The notes beneath the pieces were generated by a model, which was given only the letters and a program-made list of their open reading frames with translations, was not told the DNA's origin and did not search any database. Source: Fennellomyces sp. T-0311 (Eukaryota; Mucoromycota; Mucoromycetes; Mucorales; Lichtheimiaceae). From it: DNA of 15,358 bases. Made by a program: the position numbers and the translations under genes. Positions 1-8,296 of the stretch are shown here, one piece after another. The stretch is taken from the NCBI GenBank assembly GCA_025266875.1, contig JALLLT010000148.1, positions 1 to 15,358 of the forward strand. Direction: 5' to 3'. The first letter of the stretch is position 1; each line of letters begins with the position of its first letter.

Positions 1-445
1 AACATTAAATGTGCTGAATGAGCAATGTATAATCCTGTCCAAGCCCATTCCCTCTATCTGACTTATATAATCCAACAGCATCCAGCCTTCATCCGTATAC
101 TGTATGGCTAACAGTAGCATTCCATAACGTTGTTGTAAAAGGAAATTGTTTGTGTAAGGTAATTCTGTGTGAAACAGGGTCCACAAAGTAGGTTGAGATA
201 TAGAGAAATAGAAAAGGTGAGTTAACCAAATACAGATATAAGCTGCTGTCTTGGGCTTTGAAAGGTATGATCAAGATAATTGAGGTCAAGTTAACTGCTT
301 TATTTCATTTGATTCAACAAGGGTATTTATATGTTTCTGTGGATACGCTGACTGTGGATACATCGGGCTATGCCGGAGGTAAAAGGTGGGTTAGATAGGA
401 ATTACAACTAGCAAGAGATCCGAGTGCGGAAGAGGATAAATGATG
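1..445. other. Non-coding left margin, no gene recognised
   Basis: No convincing coding region is seen. Read on the minus strand, there is an ATATAAATACCC TATA-like sequence near 325-336, followed by an AATAAA-like site. This arrangement resembles the promoter/polyadenylation part of the LTRs found later in the window. No TG..CA ends or flanking duplication could be delimited, so an LTR fragment is only a possibility. Confidence 0.35.
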
Positions 446-618
446 GTGCAGATGCACCATATAATAGAATAGGTTGGTAGCTTGGGAAGATCAGAAAGAT
501 AAAAGAAGATACATCAATGTGCAGATGCACTATATAATAGAATAGGTCGGTAGCTTGGGAAGATCAGAACGAGAAGAAGAAGATACATCAAGTGCAGATG
601 CACCGTATAGTTGAATGA
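446..618. repeat. 73-bp tandem repeat, two full copies and a partial third
   Basis: Copies begin at 446, 519 and 592 with the motif GTGCAGATGCAC, exactly 73 bp apart. Each of the first two continues with ATAATAGAATAGGT and a GGTAGCTTGGGAAGATCAG block. The third fades out after about 25 bp. The motif is palindromic around a 2-nt centre (GTGCA/TGCAC), and the first copy extends it to GGTGCA/TGCACC. The repeat could be a U3 enhancer-like array of a decayed LTR. That is inference. Confidence 0.85.
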
Positions 619-866
619 AGGTCAATACAAAGGTCAAGTGCGTGCCAAAAAGGGAAAGGTAGCGTAAACGAAGAGGGGCCGAGAAATTTCGTTACAACGT
701 AATAATAGCTGTATCCATAGTAATCTCACGCACTGATGGTTGATTTTTGTGTGTAACGGCAGATACAAGCAATGAATAACTATACTTACTTTTTCTCAGG
801 CATCAAAAAGTTGCATTCCTCATGTTTGTGTACTTTCCATCTAACTAGATGGTGGGATGAAAACAA

Positions 867-889
867 TATATGGTGTATTTCATTTATAA
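867..889 (+). repeat. Outer part of left inverted repeat of the composite block
   Basis: These 23 bp are the exact reverse complement of 8160-8182, about 7.3 kb away. On the right side the copy is directly joined to a second inverted segment (8125-8160). On the left the matching second segment lies at 1568-1602. The left arm therefore appears to have been split by about 675 bp of later sequence. No target duplication was found outside 867 or 8182. Confidence 0.75.
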
Positions 890-1127
890 CCGCCAAAGAT
901 TTTTCTGAACTTTGAGAACTTTCAGAGCCATTGAAAATTAATATATCGTCATTATGATCCGTTACATATGTTTTTAAGGCTATTACAATTACTTTTATCG
1001 GCTTACATTTCTCATAAAATAATTTGGGAAGAAGTTGAAAGTCGTCAAAGTCAAGGTGTTTTTATAAGTAAGTCAAGAAATTGAAACATCAGAGTACTAT
1101 ATATGTGCTAAGGTTACACAAAATACT

Positions 1128-1426
1128 ATGCGCAACAGTCAGTGGAAAACGCAGGCCATCTGTTTGAATTATATCGGAAATACCGCTGCAAGTGCAACGA
1201 GATAGAACGTTACTGAGAAGCAGCAAAGAGAATTGCATGAACTCATTGTTATTACGGCTTCACCGCATTAAGGCAAAAGCTACCTCACTTTCTAGATTCT
1301 ATCTCGCTCACTGATGATCAAGAAGAACCAGCAAAAATACGTCACTTTTACAACAGAGCCTGGCACTTCATCGATGCCTACTTGCAAAAATATCCAACAC
1401 CAGAGGCTATTCAGTTAGTTGAATAG
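1128..1426 (+). pseudogene. Decayed coding fragment, unknown family
   Basis: Two neighbouring plus-strand frames read like real protein but are broken. From ATG 1128 the frame runs to an in-frame TAG at 1203-1205, then continues open (EKQQRELHELIVITA) to about 1255. A one-base frame change then gives LRQKLPHFLDSISL and on to RAWHFIDAYLQKYP, ending at TAG 1424-1426. The mix of charged and aromatic residues and the clean hand-over between frames suggest a small gene with one nonsense and one frameshift change. I do not recognise the family. It lies wholly within the stretch that separates the two parts of the left inverted repeat, so it may have arrived with that insertion. It could also be chance. 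Confidence 0.4.
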
Positions 1427-1567
1427 TTCCATCCCCACCAATTATGTGTCCCACCACGGCATTGGTATTTATGATTGATGCTTCTTCCTCTTATCAGTTT
1501 CCTGTTTGATATACTCTATGCCCGATATAGAAGCGGCATTTAAAAGTAAAAAATTGAAATGTTGGCG

Positions 1568-1602
1568 ATCACCATAGAAAAAATAAATTCAAGATATATT
1601 CA
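1568..1602 (+). repeat. Inner part of left inverted repeat of the composite block
   Basis: This 35-bp segment matches the reverse complement of 8125-8160 with one 1-nt gap and two mismatches (about 33 of 36 positions). The core GAAAAAATAAATTCA is identical. Together with 867-889 it makes the left counterpart of the contiguous 58-bp right arm. The interior beyond it (1603-1760) is very AT-rich and no longer pairs cleanly. Confidence 0.75.
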
Positions 1603-1639
1603 TAGCATATTAAGATTTTTACGTATTTTTTTTTGGATT

Positions 1640-1706
1640 ATTTTGAATATATTTTGAATATATTTTGAATATCGTGTTCGAATATTTCTTAATATATTTT
1701 GAATAT
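1640..1706. repeat. AT-rich 11-bp tandem repeat (ATTTTGAATAT)
   Basis: Three perfect head-to-tail copies of ATTTTGAATAT occupy 1640-1672, and a fourth lies at 1696-1706. A 19-bp string, CTTAATATATTTTGAATAT, occurs at 1688-1706 and again in the same orientation at 8065-8083. So the subterminal regions of both inverted-repeat arms share direct as well as inverted motifs. Confidence 0.8.
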
Positions 1707-1859
1707 GTAAAAAGAAACGAATATTTTTCAAACATATTAATACGGTTGCGCATATGCTTTAAATCCTTATGGTGCGCAATAACTGTTTATTACTAATTCT
1801 TATAGTACTATCGTATTGCTACATATACTACTATTGCTAGACACATCACTTACCTCCAT

Positions 1860-2016
1860 TTATCCCATCATATCGTGTTTTGAACCCTTCATTCCGACGC
1901 CTTCGTATACCTGCGCTTCTTTACAGTTTTTTCCTTTGAGCGTGGTTTCTTCATCCGCATCCTTTGTAACTTTCTTGGGCGGTCTACCACGTCGTTTTTT
2001 GGGGTGAGTAATCATT
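1860..2016 (-). pseudogene. Severed 3' end of AT-hook gene (C-terminal exon part)
   Basis: Read on the minus strand from the Harbinger insertion point, the frame is open for about 50 codons to TAA at 1860-1862. It contains HPKKRRGRPPKK, a classic AT-hook core (RGRP between basic residues) that binds the minor groove of AT-rich DNA. A lysine-rich tail follows. A minus-strand AATAAA lies at 1786-1791, about 70 nt past the stop. If the transposon and one ATT copy are removed, this frame continues directly into an open frame just beyond 5909, so this is the displaced tail of the gene at 5909-7585. In its present state the piece has no upstream promoter or start and is probably not expressed as such. 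Confidence 0.7.
2014..2016. repeat. Left target-site duplication ATT of Harbinger element
   Basis: ATT at 2014-2016 abuts the left inverted repeat, and ATT at 5909-5911 abuts the right one. Harbinger elements usually duplicate TWA, so ATT is slightly unusual. The assignment depends on placing the element's outermost base pair at A2017/T5908. Confidence 0.7.
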
Positions 2017-2107
2017 AGGTCCTCACAAGGTGCGAATTTGCGCCGCTGAGAATAAATTGAGGTTGACCAAAAAAGGAATTGATACTACTTTTGGTAAACA
2101 AGAAAAA
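2017..2107 (+). repeat. Left terminal inverted repeat of Harbinger element
   Basis: This arm is reverse-complementary to 5817-5908. The inner 60 bp, including GAGAATAAATTGAGGTTGAC and TACTTTTGGTAAACAAG, are identical. The only differences lie around 2033-2042. Confidence 0.93.
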
Positions 2108-2130
2108 AACGGGGTCTACCCCGTTTTTTT
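2103..2130. other. Perfect 12-bp hairpin just inside the left Harbinger end
   Basis: Arms 2103-2114 (AAAAAAACGGGG) and 2119-2130 (CCCCGTTTTTTT) are perfect complements around the loop TCTA. The right end has no equivalent, so the element is asymmetric at its subterminal region. It could be a transposase-binding or anti-readthrough structure. The function is unknown. Confidence 0.85.
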
Positions 2131-2227
2131 CCTCTGGCATATCCTAATTTAGTAATGCTAAAGTACCTATATACGCATATCGCGCACAATAAACTTCGCT
2201 TTCTTCATCATTCTATTCTCTTTCGAA

Positions 2228-3544
2228 ATGTCGCGACGCATTCAACCATTTAACCCAACGCTTCCTGGAATGAATCGGTTTGTTCTCAATGAGGACGTGC
2301 CGACGGTAACCCCACCATCTGCAACAACTGCAGCCACCATTACTCCTACTAGCAATCCCGAGCCCATCCATGAGGTACCACCTCGGGCTAGCACTGTGGA
2401 GACGAACGTCACTGTGGAGACAGACGTCGACGACATGCGCGTACGGCCTGACCTTCCAGACATTTATGGGCCTGTGGGAGGAAATGCCCGCATTAGTTGG
2501 AGTCCAGATACCATTGGGGCTCTTGTCGATCTTATGAAGCTTCGATACACTGCCTTCTTGAACTGCAAGGATGACCTGCTTCGAGTTGAGCTCTGGAACA
2601 GCTTCTATGAGGATCTTAAAGAGATGATCATGGAAGATAGCCGCGAAAGGCCCGAGCAAGTGGCTTACTACCGTCATTTCCTCCAGGCCATCGACATGAA
2701 CAAAGTCAGAAGCAAGTGGAAGGAGCTGAAGTCCACGTACACGACCATTCGTAACTGGTTCGGCTTAACCGGTATCGGTGGTACAGATCCCCGTATCATA
2801 TGGGAGTACTATGACGATATCGGCAAGATCACCAGGGATGATCCATCGATTCATTCCGAAATATCAATCGAATCGATGGACATTGGCGCCACCGGAAGGA
2901 GTGACATGAGGGTCCTTGCACGTCACGAACCGTCTGACGAAGAGGATGCTGACGCCGAGGTTACGGAAGTGCCGAACCCTTCGCGCCATACCCCAACTCC
3001 TCCACCCTCATCACCAACACCAACCCCAGCACCAACCCCAGCACCAACCCCAGCACCATTTGCCCAGGAGCCTGCATCAGCTACAGTTGCTGCTGCTCAA
3101 CCAAGGCTTGGGCGTGGTCGATACAGCATTGTGGATGTCGACTCGGTTAGAGAGAACATCTCGGCAACAAACCGAGAGTTCTACAACAACACCATGTCGG
3201 CGTTGATGATGCATGAGGATCGCATCCGTGGTATCATCGAGACCGACCGTCGCAAGAGGAAGGCGGACCTCTTAGAGTACGAGGCCAGGTCTCAACGACG
3301 CCGGAAAGACGCCTTCGAGGCACTCGAGCGACGCCGCCGAGAAGAGAACGAGGAGTTCGAACGACGTCGTCAAGAAGACCGCGAAGCACAAGAGCGACGC
3401 CATCGCGAGGGCCTTCAGTACTTCGACCGTTTCTTGGCGGTCAACCACCGACTGTTGGAAGTTGCGCAGGGATACTCAGACCAAGTAACTGCCGTGTCAT
3501 CCGCCACCAGTGATGAAGAGGAGGGGCGTGGTGATGAAGATTAA
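2228..3544 (+). CDS. Harbinger Myb/SANT-like DNA-binding protein
   Basis: 438 aa, a single exon. In PIF/Harbinger elements this second protein binds DNA and helps the transposase enter the nucleus and find the ends. Residues about 88-200 form a Myb/SANT- or MADF-like helical domain with the spaced tryptophans W91, W123 and W164 (RSKWKELKSTY). Residues about 255-278 are proline-rich with PTPA repeats encoded by a 12-bp minisatellite. Residues 341-395 are a highly charged Arg/Glu coiled coil (RRRREENEEFERRRQ), probably for dimerisation or transposase contact. The tail is acidic (SDEEEGRGDED). The ATG at 2228 is the first in frame after an upstream TATA-like CTATATAC near 2167. AATAAA lies 8 nt past the stop. 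It runs convergent with the transposase gene. The role is assigned from domain type and position in the element. Confidence 0.85.
   Translation: MSRRIQPFNPTLPGMNRFVLNEDVPTVTPPSATTAATITPTSNPEPIHEVPPRASTVETNVTVETDVDDMRVRPDLPDIYGPVGGNARISWSPDTIGALVDLMKLRYTAFLNCKDDLLRVELWNSFYEDLKEMIMEDSRERPEQVAYYRHFLQAIDMNKVRSKWKELKSTYTTIRNWFGLTGIGGTDPRIIWEYYDDIGKITRDDPSIHSEISIESMDIGATGRSDMRVLARHEPSDEEDADAEVTEVPNPSRHTPTPPPSSPTPTPAPTPAPTPAPFAQEPASATVAAAQPRLGRGRYSIVDVDSVRENISATNREFYNNTMSALMMHEDRIRGIIETDRRKRKADLLEYEARSQRRRKDAFEALERRRREENEEFERRRQEDREAQERRHREGLQYFDRFLAVNHRLLEVAQGYSDQVTAVSSATSDEEEGRGDED
3019..3054 (+). repeat. 12-bp minisatellite in coding sequence (ACCAACCCCAGC)x3
   Basis: Three perfect in-frame copies encode the PTPA-rich linker between the DNA-binding domain and the coiled coil. 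Copy number can change without breaking the frame. Confidence 0.9.
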
Positions 3545-3940
3545 GCTGATGAATAAAATTTGCTATTATAGATGGTAAGTGTTAAGGTAGGTAGGTAAGA
3601 AAGTATGTCATGTTTGGCTGCATTCGATTCTACCTTCTGATGACTGGTTGTATATTTGGTTATTGGAAGTATACCTATATAAGAGGGTGAACTTAACTGG
3701 TTGTGGTCTTATAAGTTATCAGGCCTTTGTGTGAAATAATGGGTAGCGTATATAGTATTTATATGAGATATATGCGACATCTAAAAGGAGCGGAACAAAG
3801 CGATGCTGTCAAAAAAATATAGTCAATCAGCATGCATAAAATTAAACCAAAAGCAACTGTAACTGTAGTTGTAGAGATCTCTTTATTTTGCATTCAAGAG
3901 TTCAAGAACGTACATCATATTGCAATGACTTACCTCAAGA
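3545..3940. other. Intergenic region between convergent Harbinger genes
   Basis: No coding signal is seen. It contains AATAAA on the plus strand at 3552-3557, right after the Myb-like gene. A minus-strand AATAAA (TTTATT at 3892-3897) lies about 45 nt beyond the transposase stop. These are plausible polyadenylation signals for the two facing transcripts. Confidence 0.7.
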
Positions 3941-5697
3941 CTAATATGGCCGTGTTCTTCTTGCATTATGTCTTCGCGTTCGTGGCGCTCGGGGACCTCG
4001 ATTAGGAGTCGCTCTGGGTGGAACAAGCATATCCATAAGTTCTTGGCGCACACGTCTACCCTGCTCTCGAAACATGTTCATGCGTTGTCTGATATACAGA
4101 TCAGTCCGCTGCTGATTAGCCTCTCGAGTAGGAATACGTGTGGTTGGAGGCAAAGGTTCCACAGATACATCATCGCTTTGGTCCTCGGATGATCGTGAAT
4201 TATCATCGACAAATGCCTCATACCGTCCGATCAACCGCCGCGTTTCCTCTTCAGATGCTTCTTCCTCGACGTCGTTCTCATTCAAGCAAATGTTGTGAAG
4301 TACACAGCATGCATAAATGGCTTTCGCCATTCTTTGCACGCTGTTCATGTACAAATGCTTCCACAAGGTACGCCAGCGACTCGTCAGAGCACCGAATGCG
4401 TGTTCAATTGTCATTCTGGTGCTGGAATGGATCTTGTTGAACGCCTTTTCTCTCTCATTTCGAGTACGGCGCACAAATCCAGGAATAACCTTTGACATCA
4501 AAGGAAAGGCAGAGTCTGGTATATAAACTATTCATAAACTTGCTACTTAACTACAATCAGTACATTACCAGCAATTATGTAAGTGCCATCTAAACAGACG
4601 GTCTCGGGCATTTCGACCAGGTTTTGAAAAAGGTTGCTGGATCTGAATGCACGCGCGTCATGTACACGACCTGTTATTGTAACAATTATCAGCTATTTAT
4701 ACAATAATTGAAAGCTGTTTTACTTACCTGATTCACCAGTTTTCACAAAAAGAAAGCGGGTGTCACTGTCACAGACAGCCAATAAGGAGAGGGACGCATT
4801 GCTTTTGCGATCGACGTACATGTCTCCATGTTTGCTGGGCTTTTGTATAACCACAAGCTTACCGTCCATAGCTCCTATGACGCGAGGAAGGCGCGGGCTG
4901 TTTCGGGTAGCTTTGTCTAAAAACCCTTGAGCAATGGCTCTTGTACGTTCGAGATCGTTCGTGGGCCATGTGATGATTCGCTCACCGAGACGCACCATCG
5001 CATTGTTGAAACGGTTCGTGAAGTTGTTCAACGAACCGTCCGTAATACCCAGTGTTTCATTCATCAAACGAAAGCCAAAATGGGAATTCGCGAATCGCCA
5101 AAGTACCACTGCAACTTGGATATTAATGGGATATCCACTCTTCTGAATGCTGCCAGTGTATTCTTCGTCGGATGACAGCTCATTGACTAGCCGTTCGAAG
5201 GCTGACCGAGTAATGCGGTAGTGAGCCTTGAATCTCTTGCGCCCCTCAGTATTATCGCTCAATTCTGGGTGTCTGACAGTCCACCAGCGTCGTGATTCAT
5301 ATGCTCGCGGCGTCCTTTGCGGCATTTGTACCGAAGTAACAAACACAGGGGACGACTGGAAGATCTCGTAAAAGATGTCATGATAAACGAGCCTGATTTT
5401 GAGCGTGGACTGAAGAATCAGCTCGGAAATTCTCTGGATCGGAATGCGATCGATGACATCGAACGTGCTACGTATGCAAGCGAGATGGGCGTCCTCTAGT
5501 TCTTCTTCTTCTTGCAGTAACAGCTCGTATTCTTCGTCGTAGCGCAACAATCGAAGGCGATGTTGCTCCTCCTGCAGCTTCCTTTCACGGTCAAACTGGG
5601 TCTCCTGATCCAAAAAATCTTGGAACTTCTGAAAAGCCATCTGTGATTCAATGGCAAGTGTGGAAATTGTGGCTGCAACATCTTGGGGGTCGCTCAT
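3941..5697 (-). CDS. Harbinger DDE transposase, three exons (join of 5697-4728, 4670-4569, 4515-3941)
   Basis: The spliced product is about 548 aa and cuts and joins the element's ends. ATG 5697 (MSDPQD) is chosen because the frame further upstream lacks an ATG. Residues about 30-70 are a Gln/Glu-rich coiled coil. The DDE_Tnp_4-type nuclease has D278 in GAMDGKLVVIQKP, D328 in GRVHDARAF and E395 in RMTIEHAFGAL, the expected D-D-E order, plus the family signature ADSAFPL before the last block. Intron 1 is 4671-4727 (GTAAGT..ACAG, 57 bp) and intron 2 is 4516-4568 (GTAATG..CCAG, 53 bp). Each splice keeps the frame and falls between catalytic motifs. The C-terminus is Arg-rich. No inactivating change is visible. 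Confidence 0.88.
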
Positions 5698-5816
5698 TTG
5701 TAAATGGGAAAAAGAGGTTCTAAAGAACGCGTCGTAGCACGTGCAGGGTAGTTTAAGAAAACTGCCAATCTGTCTCCGCTCTTCAATGATACACGTGATC
5801 AACGAGAACAGACTGA

Positions 5817-5908
5817 TTTTTCTTGTTTACCAAAAGTAGTATCAATTCCTTTTTTGGTCAACCTCAATTTATTCTCAGCGGCGTTAATTCGTCACCTTGT
5901 GAGGACCT
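5817..5908 (-). repeat. Right terminal inverted repeat of Harbinger element
   Basis: This is the reverse complement of 2017-2107, ending GTGAGGACCT at 5908. It is followed by the second ATT copy at 5909-5911. Confidence 0.93.
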
Positions 5909-6516
5909 ATTGTTTGTGTTCTTAATAACTTGGGACTTTTTTGGCTTCCCAGTTTCTTGGATCCTAAAATTTTGAAGGCAATGTTTAAATTTCTTACCTC
6001 CATCTAAACTTGTGTCATCGTTCACTTCAATCGCCCCAATACCTTGACTATAGTTTTGCGCCTCAGTGATAGAAGCTGACTTCGCTGAAGTGAAATAAAT
6101 ATCAGTACCACGCGTCTTAAAAAGATAATATATGTCAACGTTTTAGAATGACTTATGTTTATGGACCACCCTTGTACTGCTGCTTGCTTCAGATGGTGTG
6201 GCTCGCTGGTGTGGTATACTCGTGGCAGCTGACTTTTGCTTGTTACCCTTGACCGGCGACTCCTGTTGTATACCTTTGCCTGCTTTCTGCCGTCGATCTC
6301 GCGACTGTAGCGTTTTTGTGACTTTTTGATAGTTCTTGTGTGTTAGATTCAGGTTCCCTTCCATCGCGTTTACTAGAGAGTTTAGTGTCCAAGGTAGGTA
6401 GCTTTTTAAGGTTGCCCTCAACTAACTCCGGAAGATGATCATCACAAAGTAAATCATCTACTTCAAGCAGACCAGGGGTTCGTAAAGTTCGTCCATCTCC
6501 GTGCAGACGCACACTA

Positions 6517-6547
<31 letters not shown>

Positions 6548-7585
6548 AAGAAATACTGTCACTATCGCCGTCACTACTGGAGTCGCCGTTCTGAAAATCC
6601 CTTAGCTCATCGTCTTCATCATCACTTGACATCTCCTTAGAAGCATAACTTGATGAACGCGACTGAGGGTTTGCATAAGTGTCACTGGAACTATAATATT
6701 GTTTTTCAATCAAAAAGGTCAAAAAGTGGACAGATAATACCTTTCAGCGGGGGTTGCTCTGGTGTTGGAAGGAGCTTCGGTAGTACTAGTGATAAAGTTG
6801 TATTAATAGTAACTCATGGATGTACGACAACCTACACACACCGATTGCCAGCCATCGCACCTGGGGCTAAAGCAAACAGTAGAAAAGGTGTTAGTTTTGA
6901 TGATTAGTGTTTTGCCGTGCTTACTTTCTTTATCCTTTACACCCCAGAATGCTTTACGCATCATCAGCATCGCGCCCCAGCTTTCAATGCACGCAACAAG
7001 AGGGTACTCCTTACCAACCAGTTTTTCATACATTCCTTCGGCTTCCAGCCGTACTTGTTTTGAAAGATGCTCCCAAGTATTTGATGGACTCAAATTGTGA
7101 TGCGCTCGAATATCAAGAACAAGATCTGCTGTATACATGAGTGCATTACCTTTAAAAGTTGCGTAATACCGATCATGGTAAGGGATATTCTGCTTCCTTA
7201 AGATGTATTCGCATAGGTACTCGTATTGAGACCAGCGAAATTGGAGCGATGTTCCTTCTCGGACGAGTGGTTGCCTAACATCGCGAGGGATCTCTACATC
7301 TGCGAAAGGATTTTGCGCAGGAGAAGATTGTGGGTAAGATGGAAGCGGTCCTTGCGTGGTTGTAGTTGTGGTCAACGCATCAGCAAATTGTAACGCGAAA
7401 CCTGAACCCTTGTCCTTGAGTTTACTCGTACCTGTTTTTACTTCCTCCAGATCGGTTGACACGGCTAGTTCCAAGCGGATGAGTCGCTGATCAACCGCAG
7501 CAAATCTGTCGGTAACGCACTTCTTGAATTCGCCAATGGTTTGGAGAAACGTTGATAAAAGCCTTGTCGTTGTGTCGTCAGCCAT
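5909..7585 (-). CDS. Interrupted multi-exon gene: coiled-coil, acidic run, (displaced) AT-hook
   Basis: ATG 7583-7585 (MADDTTTRLL). Exon 1, 7585-6925, encodes a helical coiled-coil start (LLSTFLQTIGEFKKCVTDRF), a Thr/Pro/Ser linker and a folded-looking block (RWSQYEYLCEYILRKQ to MMRKAFWGVKDKE). Introns at 6867-6924 (58 bp, with CTAAC), 6786-6835 (50 bp) and 6691-6740 (50 bp) each have GT..AG ends and keep the frame. Exon 4 carries SSDDEDDELRDF and ten consecutive Asp. Between about 6430 and 6240 the protein-like frame changes by one base, so another intron or a frameshift is needed. Frame B (KGNKQKSAATSIPHQRA) runs to a TAA at 6143-6145. The same frame reopens as GTDIYFTSAKSASI and on to DDTSLDG, close to the Harbinger insertion. 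The tail with the AT-hook is at 1860-2016. It is probably a nuclear, DNA- or chromatin-associated protein. The family is not recognised. Confidence 0.6.
6517..6546. repeat. Trinucleotide microsatellite (TCG)10 coding poly-Asp
   Basis: Ten perfect TCG units, read as ten Asp codons on the minus strand within exon 4 of the interrupted gene. Such a pure codon run is prone to length change and suggests recent expansion. Confidence 0.95.
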
Positions 7586-8124
7586 CGGTTTGAATGTTGT
7601 AGCAGAAAAAGTACAAAAAATAACAGCTGCGCGAATTTGTTTCTGGTAGTGACAGATAACGACGGAAATTTAGGAATAGGCAGTAGGATGTTTAAGGAAG
7701 GTGTTACCTACGGAGGAACGGGCCGAGAATCTATTGTCAGAATGAATATCTGAGTAGACACAGGTGATCCGGGCAAGAGAGGGCTTACGAAAGAGCAGCG
7801 ACAATATTTTGGCGAAAAGTTCCTGTCATTTGCAGAATTACAGAGCTAACGAGAGTCAACGGACCTTGGCCGTACAAGACAGATAGTAGCCCCAAGCGAC
7901 ACGTAGTAGTTGCGGCTAACGACTTAATTGGATTTGCAGGACGTGCAAAAGGTATAGGCACCACGGAATATTTCTACTGTTCGCATCAGTAGCATAACAG
8001 CTGTTTTGAAATGCCTCCGACATATATATATCTCGCGAATATTTTCTAAATATCTGAATATCTGCTTAATATATTTTGAATATTTGTGAATACATGAATT
8101 TTCTGAAAATATAATTTAAAAACT
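7586..8124. other. Upstream region of the AT-hook gene, no gene seen
   Basis: This is the 5' side of the minus-strand gene, with no supported coding region on either strand. The part near 8030-8124 becomes very AT-rich with ATTTTGAATAT-type motifs shared with 1640-1706 (19 bp identical at 8065-8083). Confidence 0.6.
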
Positions 8125-8182
8125 TGAATATATCCTGAATTTATTTTTTCCATGGTGGATTATAAATGAAATACACCATATA
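8125..8182 (-). repeat. Right inverted repeat arm (58 bp) of the composite block
   Basis: 8160-8182 is the perfect reverse complement of 867-889. 8125-8160 matches the reverse complement of 1568-1602 at about 33 of 36 positions. Here the two parts are contiguous, so this arm shows the original layout. Confidence 0.8.
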
Positions 8183-8296
8183 GCTTCCAGTGATCGTCAA
8201 TGTGATAGAAGAGGTGAGCAAAACTGTTGGAGCTTCTTATCTACGCGTTTTTGATACCGTTGTATTGCTGGTGCATAGCAAAATATAAGTGGATAT

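Larger units (their letters stand above)
2017..5908. mobile_element. PIF/Harbinger DNA transposon, 3892 bp, apparently complete
   Basis: The ends are long inverted repeats starting AGGTCCTCACAAGGTG: left 2017-2107, right 5817-5908. They differ by one indel and two substitutions over about 92 bp. ATT flanks both sides. Inside are the two genes typical of the superfamily in convergent order: a Myb/SANT-like DNA-binding protein (2228-3544, plus) and a DDE transposase (5697-3941, minus, three exons). No stop or frameshift is visible in either gene, so the copy may be young or still competent; that is inference. It sits inside the coding part of the AT-hook gene. Confidence 0.93.

Noticed and set aside
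446..618. Possible CRISPR array
   Set aside because: The 73-bp units are repeated through their full length with no unique spacers, and the sequence is eukaryotic.
1816..2007. Plus-strand 63-codon frame
   Set aside because: It is antisense to the AT-hook tail; the minus strand carries the RRGRPPKK motif, a stop and a poly(A) signal.
4295..4526. Several plus-strand frames opposite transposase exon 3
   Set aside because: The minus strand carries the conserved catalytic Glu motif and proper splice sites, so these are shadows.
4720..5802. Transposase start upstream of 5697
   Set aside because: The frame extends upstream but only from a TTG; the first ATG is at 5697, and eukaryotic genes rarely use TTG.
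867..8182. Target-site duplication outside the composite inverted repeats
   Set aside because: Flanks AAAACAA (left) and GCTTCCA (right) do not match in either orientation, so insertion as one unit is not proven.
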